Under the pieces are notes generated by a model. The model made no database searches. It was given only the letters and a program-made list of their open reading frames with translations, and was not told where the DNA came from. This document shows positions 1 to 5,900 of a stretch of 7,134 bases of DNA, piece after piece. How positions within the stretch are numbered: the first letter of the stretch is position 1; each line of letters begins with the position of its first letter. The translations under genes and the position numbers were made by a program. The stretch is from DRGV01 sp018903055 [NCBI: bacterium] (GTDB lineage Bacteria > UBP18 > UBA7526), in assembly GCA_018903055.1 (NCBI GenBank), contig JAHIPW010000077.1, forward strand, positions 1 to 7,134, given 5' to 3'.

Positions 1-515
1 GAAGTCCGATGGAGAGCAGCAGAAGCTTTGGGTGAGATAGAAGACCCACGAGCAATAGAACCACTTATTGCTGCACTAAAGAATGAGTATAGACATGTCC
101 GAGAGCTAGCAGCAGAAGCCTTGGGCAGGATAGGAGACAGCTCCGCAGTAGAGCCACTCATCGCTGCATTAAAGGATAAGTATGGACTTAACCGAATTAA
201 ATCAGCAGAAGCCTTAGGCAAGATAGGTGACCCACGGGCAGTAGAGCCGCTCATTGCTGCATTAAAGGATGAATATTGGCCTGTCCGAGAGGCAGCAACA
301 GAAGCCTTGGGGAAATTGGAGATAAAAGAGCAGTAGAACCACTCATTACTGCACTAAAAGACGAGCATGGGTCTGTCCGGAGGGAAGCAGCAGAAACTTT
401 AGGCAAGATAGGTGATAAAAGATCTGTTCCTGCCTTGACAGAGGCCCTGAAAGATAAAGATAAAGAGGTTCGAAAAGCTGTTGCAAAGGCACTGGAAAAG
501 ATAAAATCTAAATAG
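1..515 (+). pseudogene. HEAT-repeat (PBS-lyase-like) protein, 5' partial, frameshifted
   Basis: The reading frame is open from base 1 and begins beyond the window. It encodes tandem 31-residue helical units with the core AAEALGxIGDxRAVEPLIxA and a VRE-type second-helix end, the pattern of PBS-lyase-type HEAT repeats. Units start at 16, 109, 202, 295 and 387, followed by a short Lys-rich end (KALEKIKSK, stop 513-515). Such proteins are usually protein-binding scaffolds, and no enzymatic residues are visible. In the first frame translation stops at 334-336, but the repeat pattern continues without a gap in the frame that runs to 515. One base is missing around GGGGAAATT (309-317): restoring it gives [13 protein letters not shown]. 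This is either a real inactivating deletion or a base-call/assembly error at short homopolymers. Unit 2 lacks the usual VR at its end. The HEAT family call is confident; whether the gene is truly broken is not. Partners are unknown, and nothing links it functionally to the downstream etf genes. Confidence 0.8.
16..479 (+). repeat. 93-bp tandem coding repeat (five HEAT units)
   Basis: Five units begin at 16, 109, 202, 295 (92 bp because of the missing base) and 387. Units 1-4 are alike at DNA level, not only protein level: GCAGAAGC[CT]TT[GA]GG near the start of the unit and GAxCCxCT[CT]ATTxCTGCA in the middle recur with few changes. Unit 5 has diverged in its second half. This suggests fairly recent unit duplication, with the 3' unit the oldest or under different constraint. 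Confidence 0.8.
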
Positions 516-572
516 AAGTAAAGAAGCTTATGAATCCCATTTGGGTTGAATTGTAATCTTGGTATCATTTCC

Positions 573-596
573 GCCGGAGGCAGACCTGCCTCTGGC
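573..596. repeat. Hairpin-forming inverted repeat upstream of etfB
   Basis: GCCGGAGGCA (573-582) pairs with TGCCTCTGGC (587-596) over 10 bp, including one G-U pair, around the four-base loop GACC. No U-tract follows, so a standard intrinsic terminator is unlikely. It could be a dispersed palindromic element or a structured leader RNA. Confidence 0.65.
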
Positions 597-610
597 ATGG
601 CGCACGCCTG

Positions 611-640
611 CCCCGTTGATGGCAGAGCCTATCCACGGGG
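611..640. repeat. Second hairpin-forming inverted repeat upstream of etfB
   Basis: The arm CCCCGTTGATGGC (611-623) pairs with GCCTATCCACGGGG (627-640) around the loop AGA, with one mismatch (T617 opposite C) and one bulged base. It lies 14 bases after the first hairpin and 43 bases before the etfB start. No U-run follows. The two hairpins together look like a compact structured or repeat-derived element. Confidence 0.6.
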
Positions 641-683
641 AATGAACGAATGAAGTAAACCTAAAAGCATTAGAGAGAATTCT

Positions 684-1469
684 ATGGAGATCATCGTCTG
701 TATCAAGCAGGTACCGGATACTGCGGATATCAGGATTGATCCCAAGACCAATACCCTGATAAGGGAAGGGGTCCCCTCCATCATTAATCCCTTTGATACC
801 TATGCCATTGAGGAAGGGGTGAGGTTAAGGGAGAAGTATGAAGGGAAGGTGACCGTAATATCAATGGGGCCTCCCCAGGTAGAGGATACCTTAAGAGAAG
901 CCATATCCTTAGGGCTGGATGAAGGGGTATTATTATCCGATAAGGCCTTCGCTGGTGCAGATACCTTAGCCACATCTTATACCTTAGCAGAGGGGATTAA
1001 AAAAATCGGGAAGTTTGACCTCATCATCTGCGGGAAGCAGGCCATGGATGGCGATACCGCCCAGGTTGGACCGGGGATCGCAGAGAAATTAAATATCCCT
1101 CATGTCACCTATGTGAGAAAGATTGAAGAGGTAAAAGAGGGCTATATTCAGGTTGAGAGACTGATGGAGGAAGGGTATGAGGTAATCAAGATGCCCCTTC
1201 CGGCTTTAATCACTGTGGTGAAGGAGATAAATGAGCCGAGGATGCCCTCTTTGAAAGGTAAGTTAAAGGCAAAGAGTGCTCAAATAATTACCTGGGGCGC
1301 CAAAGACTTAGAAGCCGAAGAGAAGAGGATTGGATTAGAGGGTTCGCCCACTCAGGTAATCAAGATATTTACTCCCCAGCCGAGAGGTGGGGGAGAAATG
1401 ATAGAAGGAACGCCTTCTGAGCAAGCAGCGAAGTTAGTAGAAAAACTAAGAGAAACGAAGATCATTTAA
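684..1469 (+). CDS. etfB: Electron transfer flavoprotein subunit beta
   Basis: EtfB is the small subunit of the cytoplasmic ETF heterodimer. It pairs with EtfA and holds AMP, or a second FAD in electron-bifurcating forms. The protein is 261 residues, normal for the family. It opens with MEIIVCIKQVPDT, the usual first strand and loop, followed by NPFDTYAIEEG (35-45), the nucleotide-binding GKQAMDGDTAQVGP (117-130), the family signature region VERLMEEGYEV...PLPALIT (157-177) and EPRMPSLKGKLKAK (184-197). The C-terminal tail that wraps onto EtfA includes SPTQVIKIFTP (221-231). The start at 684 gives the expected N-terminus; GAGAG at 673-677 is only a modest ribosome site. etfA follows after 177 bases, probably in one transcript. 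The ferredoxin-fused partner makes a bifurcating or ferredoxin-linked role likely, but this is inference. No dehydrogenase partner gene is in the window. Confidence 0.96.
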   Translation: MEIIVCIKQVPDTADIRIDPKTNTLIREGVPSIINPFDTYAIEEGVRLREKYEGKVTVISMGPPQVEDTLREAISLGLDEGVLLSDKAFAGADTLATSYTLAEGIKKIGKFDLIICGKQAMDGDTAQVGPGIAEKLNIPHVTYVRKIEEVKEGYIQVERLMEEGYEVIKMPLPALITVVKEINEPRMPSLKGKLKAKSAQIITWGAKDLEAEEKRIGLEGSPTQVIKIFTPQPRGGGEMIEGTPSEQAAKLVEKLRETKII

Positions 1470-1496
1470 TACTAACGGGGATAAGCAAGGAGAATA

Positions 1497-1595
1497 ATGG
1501 TTACTACGTCCCACAAATGTGGGACTGTTACTATCAGTTACTACACTTCGTTGTTACTAACGGTTGCTTTTGTACTAATCACCGGTAACTATTAG
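1497..1595 (+). CDS. Possible 32-codon ORF in the etfB-etfA spacer
   Basis: ATG at 1497 is preceded by AAGGAG (1487-1492) with a 4-base gap, the best Shine-Dalgarno match in this region. It opens 32 codons beginning MVTTSHKCGTVTISYY, with a hydrophobic C-terminal half (LLLTVAFVLI), and stops at TAG 1593-1595. It is encoded almost entirely by the repeat array, so its composition (many Thr, Tyr, Val) follows from the repeats. It could be a leader peptide, or the old etfA ribosome site separated from its gene by repeat growth, or chance. I know no homologue. Confidence 0.15.
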   Translation: MVTTSHKCGTVTISYYTSLLLTVAFVLITGNY

Positions 1596-1634
1596 TAACC
1601 GTTTAGTAACCCTTAGTAACTATTAGTAACCGTT
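1500..1634. repeat. Heptamer array: four GTTACTA then four inverted TAGTAAC
   Basis: GTTACTA occurs at 1500-1506, 1527-1533, 1537-1543 and 1553-1559. Its reverse complement TAGTAAC occurs at 1593-1599, 1604-1610, 1614-1620 and 1624-1630. Within the second half a 19-bp perfect direct repeat, GTAACTATTAGTAACCGTT, is at 1585-1603 and 1616-1634 (31-bp period). CTAACGGTT (1557-1565) pairs perfectly with AACCGTTAG (1628-1636). The transcript can fold into a long hairpin in several registers. The array fills nearly all of the etfB-etfA spacer. Confidence 0.85.
1508..1525. repeat. Perfect 7-bp hairpin inside the array
   Basis: GTCCCAC (1508-1514) and GTGGGAC (1519-1525) are perfect inverse complements around the loop AAAT. 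The hairpin sits between the first two GTTACTA copies, as if placed between two units. It is not followed by a U-tract. Confidence 0.7.
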
Positions 1635-1635
1635 A

Positions 1636-1640
1636 GAGGT
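1636..1640 (+). promoter_or_regulatory. Ribosome binding site of etfA
   Basis: GAGGT lies six bases before the ATG at 1647 and abuts the last repeat unit. It supports the start that includes the Fe-S domain. Confidence 0.55.
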
Positions 1641-1646
1641 AATAGT

Positions 1647-2849
1647 ATGATTGAGATTAAGATAACTGATAAGTGTACTGGCTGTGAAAAGTGTATCCCC
1701 AGCTGCCCCTATGGTGCTATAAAGGTCACTGATAAGAAAGCAGTCATTTTAGAAACCTGCACCCTCTGCGGAGCATGCGTTGGCTCTTGCCCCTTTAAGG
1801 CCATCGAACTCACCAAGAAGGAAGTGAAGATGGCTAGCCTTGAGGAATATAAGGGGGTGTGGGTCTTTGCTGAACAGAGGAAGGGAAAGGTACAGAGCGT
1901 GGTCTATGAGCTCCTGGGTAAGGGAAGAGAGCTTGCTAATCAATTAAAGGTGGAACTGGCTGCCGTTCTACTGGGAGAGAAGATGGATAAAGAAGCCCAG
2001 GAACTCATCGGATATGGAGCGGATAAGGTCTATCTTGCAAACCATAATAAACTGAAGGACTTCCGGGATGACTCCTATGCCGATGTCCTGGTCGATCTAA
2101 TCAGTGAATATAAGCCAGAAATTATATTAGCCGGGGCAACCTCCATCGGAAGATCACTCATTCCTAAGGTAGCTACTCGTTTAGAGACCGGACTTACCGC
2201 AGACTGCACTGGATTGGAGATCGATGAGGAGAAGAAGATTCTCTTACAGACCCGGCCCGCCTTTGGGGGAAATATCATGGCCACCATCATCTGTCCTAAT
2301 CACCGGCCCCAGATGGCTACCGTGAGACATAAGGTGATGAAAGAGGCCTCCTTTAATAAAGAGAGAAAGGGAGAGATTATCAGAATAGAGGTCGATCCCA
2401 AGAGAATCCCCCTGAGGACAGAGGTAATCAAGATGGTGGAGAGTATGGAGGAGACCGTTCTCCTGGAAGAGGCGGACATCATCGTCTCTGGGGGAAGGGG
2501 ATTGAGGGCGCCAGAGAACTTCAAACTCATTGAAGAACTGGCCAAGACCCTGGGGGGAGCAGTAGGCGCATCAAGGGCCACAGTAGATGCCGACTGGATC
2601 CCCTATGCCCATCAGGTGGGCCAGACAGGGAAGACGGTCTGCCCCAAGATATACATTGCCTGCGGGATATCGGGCCAGATACAACACCTGGCCGGGATGC
2701 AGTCCTCAGATATCATCGTAGCCATCAATAAGGACCCCGAGGCACCAATATTCAATGTCGCTACCTATGGCATTGTGGGAGATTTGTTTGAGGTAGTTCC
2801 AATACTGACAAAGAAATTCAAAGAAGTCCTTGGTAAGAACACGGATTAA
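1647..2849 (+). CDS. etfA: Electron transfer flavoprotein subunit alpha with N-terminal 2x[4Fe-4S] ferredoxin domain
   Basis: EtfA binds FAD and forms the ETF heterodimer with EtfB. The product is 400 residues, about 60 longer than plain EtfA because of a ferredoxin-like domain at 1-57. Two complete cluster motifs are visible: C10, C13, C16, C20 and C38, C41, C44, C48, the second followed by Pro. The EtfA N-terminal domain starts near 65 (EEYKGVWVFAEQ). The FAD domain follows, with SGGRGL (281-286), GASRATVDADW (307-317), QVGQTGKT (323-330), the family signature IYIACGISGQIQH (335-347) and AINKDPEAPIF (359-369). The same fusion is known in CarE of the Acetobacterium woodii caffeyl-CoA reductase-Etf complex, which bifurcates electrons to ferredoxin. 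A similar role here is inferred, since the dehydrogenase partner is absent from the window. A second ATG at 1830 could give a form without the Fe-S domain. The last codons (NTD-stop) lie in a short tandem repeat. Confidence 0.96.
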   Translation: MIEIKITDKCTGCEKCIPSCPYGAIKVTDKKAVILETCTLCGACVGSCPFKAIELTKKEVKMASLEEYKGVWVFAEQRKGKVQSVVYELLGKGRELANQLKVELAAVLLGEKMDKEAQELIGYGADKVYLANHNKLKDFRDDSYADVLVDLISEYKPEIILAGATSIGRSLIPKVATRLETGLTADCTGLEIDEEKKILLQTRPAFGGNIMATIICPNHRPQMATVRHKVMKEASFNKERKGEIIRIEVDPKRIPLRTEVIKMVESMEETVLLEEADIIVSGGRGLRAPENFKLIEELAKTLGGAVGASRATVDADWIPYAHQVGQTGKTVCPKIYIACGISGQIQHLAGMQSSDIIVAINKDPEAPIFNVATYGIVGDLFEVVPILTKKFKEVLGKNTD

Positions 2850-2858
2850 CACGGATTC
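2839..2858. repeat. Tandem AACACGGATT x2 across the etfA stop codon
   Basis: Two exact 10-bp copies lie at 2839-2848 and 2849-2858. The first encodes the last three etfA residues (Asn-Thr-Asp), and the stop TAA (2847-2849) spans the junction. The words CGGATT and GGATTAAC recur in the array just downstream. Confidence 0.8.
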
Positions 2859-2870
2859 AGAATAGAAGTT

Positions 2871-2947
2871 GAGCTCGTTGGCCCGCTGGCCCGTTCGCCC
2901 GTTAACGGGAATAACGGGTCTAACCGGATTAACGGAATTAACGCACC
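2871..2947. repeat. Two-phase short tandem array between etfA and smc
   Basis: First part: 8-bp units GAGCTCGT (degenerate), TGGCCCGC, TGGCCCGT, TCGCCCGT at 2871-2902. Second part: five 9-bp units at 2903-2947, TAACGGGAA, TAACGGGTC, TAACCGGAT, TAACGGAAT and TAACGCACC. The junction is a perfect 12-bp palindrome, CCCGTTAACGGG (2898-2909), so the second run is the inverted word of the first. The 9-bp units keep a frame open, producing a spurious Thr-Gly-Leu repeat upstream of smc. Confidence 0.85.
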
Positions 2948-2948
2948 T

Positions 2949-2952
2949 GGAG
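2949..2952 (+). promoter_or_regulatory. Ribosome binding site that sets the smc start
   Basis: GGAG lies six bases before ATG 2959, giving the protein start MYFKSLVMQGFKSF, which matches the usual SMC N-terminus. The frame is also open upstream to a TTG at 2869, but those 30 codons are repeat-derived and precede the conserved start. Confidence 0.7.
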
Positions 2953-2958
2953 AGAAAG

Positions 2959-5900
2959 ATGTACTTCAAGAGCCTGGTCATGCAAGGGTTTAAGTCCTTT
3001 GCTGACGAGACAAAGTTAGAGTTTGAGCCCGGCCTTACTGCCATTGTAGGACCGAATGGCTGCGGAAAGAGCAATATCTCGGATGCCATCAGGTGGACCC
3101 TTGGTGAGCAGCGGCCTACCGCTCTGCGCTTGAGCAAGATAGAGGATATTATATTCTCCGGCTCCGAAGCCCGGAAGCCCCTGGGCCTGGCAGAGGTCTC
3201 CCTAACAGTAACCAATGAGGATAAAAGACTCCCCATTGAGTTTACTGAGGTCACCATTACCAGAAGGCTCTTCCGGAGTGGAGAGAGCGAATACTATATC
3301 AACAAGGCACCGGTGAGGCTCAAGGATATCCAGGAACTCTTCATGGATACCGGCCTGGGCTCCAGCACTTACTCCCTCATCGAGCAGGGGAAGATCGAAC
3401 TCATCCTATCCTCCAAGCCGGAGGATAGGAGATTTTTATTTGAGGAAGCTGCGGGAATCTCAAAGTATAAACACCGCAGAGAAGAGACCCTGAGAAAGTT
3501 GGAGGCTACCCAGGAGAACCTTCTGCGCTTAGATGATGTAACAGGAGAAGTGAAGCGTCAGATCAATTCCCTAAAGAGGCAGGTGGGCAAGACAGAGAGG
3601 TATCAAGAGATAAAGGATGAGTTAAAAGATCTGGAACTAAATCTGGGGGTTATAGAGTTTCGTGAATTGAAGAAGAGAAAGGAGTCTTCTTCTCAAGGAT
3701 TGGAAAAATTTCAGGATGAACGGGAATCTTTAGAGGGCAGAATAAGGGAGACTGAAGAGACCCTAAAGAATATCCAAGAAAAAGCAAGAGAGATCGAGAC
3801 TACTCTCTATGAAGCCCATCAAAAAGTATTCAAAATAGAGAGCGAGATTGAGAGGTCAAAAGATAGGATTGCTACTTATCAGGAGAGGGGAGAGGGACTC
3901 GAGGACGAAGGGGGAAGAAGAAAGAAAGAAATAGAAGACCTCAAAGAGAAGAGAAAGAGTTTAGAGGGGGAAATTGGGGGAAGGGAGGAGGAATTAAAAT
4001 CACTCAGCATCCAGATTGAAGAGGAATCAGCCAGGTCAAAGAAGGAAGAGAAATCTCTCAAAGGGTTGAATAAGGAGTTAGGGGAAGATATAGAAGCCCT
4101 GGAGGCCCTGAAGAACGAGGTTATTGAAACCCTTTCCACGACTGCAAATACCAGAAACGACCTAAGATACTTGGAGACCGGACAGAGGAATGTTGATATC
4201 AGGAGAGAGAGACTCTTAACAGAGAAGACGAAAATTGGAGAAGAAACGAAGGATGTCGAGGGAAAAGCGAAAGAGATAGAGAAGAGCATCGAGAACCACA
4301 GGAAAAAAATCTCTGAATTTGAAGAGGAGAAGAAGAGTCTTTTAGAAAGGGAGAGGAAGGATAGGGAGGAACTTCTCGATTTTGGGGAAAAGATCGACAG
4401 ATTGAAGACTCAGATAGCAAAGAAGACTTCCCACTTAGAATTTCTGCAAGAGGGGCCTGGTGGAGGAGTGAGAGAGGCTCTCCTCGCCCGGGATGGATTA
4501 TCGGGCATCGAAGGGGCAATAATAGATTTAATTCAAACCTCTCCAGAATATGAGAGGGCCATCGAGGCTGCCTTAGGGGAGAGAATAGAGAATATTGTTA
4601 CCCGGGATATGAAATCTGCCCGGGAGGCCCTGGAGTATCTAAAGGCCAGGAATCTGGGAAGGGCCACCTTTCTTCCCCTGCAAGCCGTTAAGCCGGATAG
4701 GAAATTAAATCCTTCTTCTTTGGTAAAAGAGGAGGGAGCCATTGGTCCTGCTTCTGGCCTCGTCAAGTGTGAGGCGAGGTATCGACCGATTATAGAATAT
4801 CTCTTAGGAAATGCCTTAGTCGTAAAAAACCTCGATGCTGCCTTTGAGCTCGGTAAAAAGACAAAGGAAAATATCAGGATAGTGACCCTCGAAGGAGAGA
4901 TAGTCACTCCTCAGGGGGAGATTACTGGTGGTTCTTTGAGGCGCTTGCTGGGGAGAGAGGGGGGGAAGGGAGAACTCGCCAGAGAGATTAAGGCCCTGGG
5001 TGAAAACCTCAAGAAGTTAGAGGAAGATAGGACTAATTTAGAGAAGAAGGGTCTTGAGAAAAGGGATGAAATCTCCAGTATCGATTCCCATGTTAAAAAA
5101 GAGGAACTGGAAATGAACCTCAAGGAAAGGGACTTAGCGAGCATTGTTTCCCAGAAAGAGAGGGTAAATAAGGACCTTTCGTTTTTAAAGACAGAGGGGG
5201 AGGAACTGGATAAGGAGGGGGAGGGGCTGGCCAAAAAGAGAAAAGAACAGGAGACCCGATTAGAAAATCTCGGAGAGAAAGAGATTGGGACTCAGGAGAA
5301 AATCACTAAACTAAAGGAAGAGATGGGGGTAAGAGAGGAAGAGATTAGCAAGGTAAGTAGTGAAGTGACTAACCTTAAGGTTTCTCTTGCTTCATTAGTG
5401 GAGAAGGAGACTGGACTTCGCGAAAATCTGGGGCGTATGAGGGAAAATTTAAAGGACCTCACCAAGTCAATCGAGGCCCGTGAGGGCGAAATTGATGAAG
5501 GAAAAACAAGAAAAGAAGAGTTCAGCGACTTAATTACTAAAGAGGAAGAGAACCGGAAAGAATTATTGCAAGAAAGAGAAGAGACAGAAAAGAGACTTGA
5601 GAATCTAAAAAGGAAAAAGGAAGAGATTACTGACGAAGTATCTAAAAAGGAAGAGGAATTAAGAGAAATTAGGGTTCTTGGGGAGAAGCTTCAGGGAGAG
5701 TCCAATGAATTGAGTTTTCAGGGCCGGGAACTCGACCTTGGAACAGAGAATCTTGCCCGAAGAGTGAAAGAGAACTACGGAGTCTCCTTAGAAGAGATTG
5801 AAGGGGACTATCAGGTACCAGAGATAGAAGATAGGGAAGGCTATAAAGCAAAGATAAGGGAATTGAGAGAGAAGATAGAGGCCCTGGGGCTGGTGAACTT

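Noticed and set aside
541-568. Possible promoter for etfB: TTGGGT, 16 bases, TATCAT
   Set aside because: The -35 match is weak and the site lies about 115 bases before the gene. AT-rich spacer yields such pairs by chance, so I did not annotate it.
573-640. Hairpins as intrinsic terminators of the HEAT gene
   Set aside because: Neither stem is followed by a T-run, and the first lies 58 bases after the stop codon.
1508-1525. GTCCCAC/GTGGGAC hairpin as an attenuator-terminator
   Set aside because: No U-tract follows; TGTTACTATC comes directly after. A regulatory role would need RNA data.
1585-1634. Repeat pair with 31-bp period as a small CRISPR array
   Set aside because: Only two copies, a 12-base spacer made of the same repeat word, and no cas genes.
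2706-3257. 183-codon open frame on the minus strand across the etfA end and smc start
   Set aside because: It lies opposite two clearly coding genes, shows no recognisable domain and spans the repeat spacer. It is a shadow frame.
3879-5234. Several Ser/Leu/Phe-rich minus-strand open frames opposite smc
   Set aside because: They mirror Glu/Lys-rich coiled-coil codons, which read as Phe/Ser/Leu on the other strand. No start signals or domains support them.
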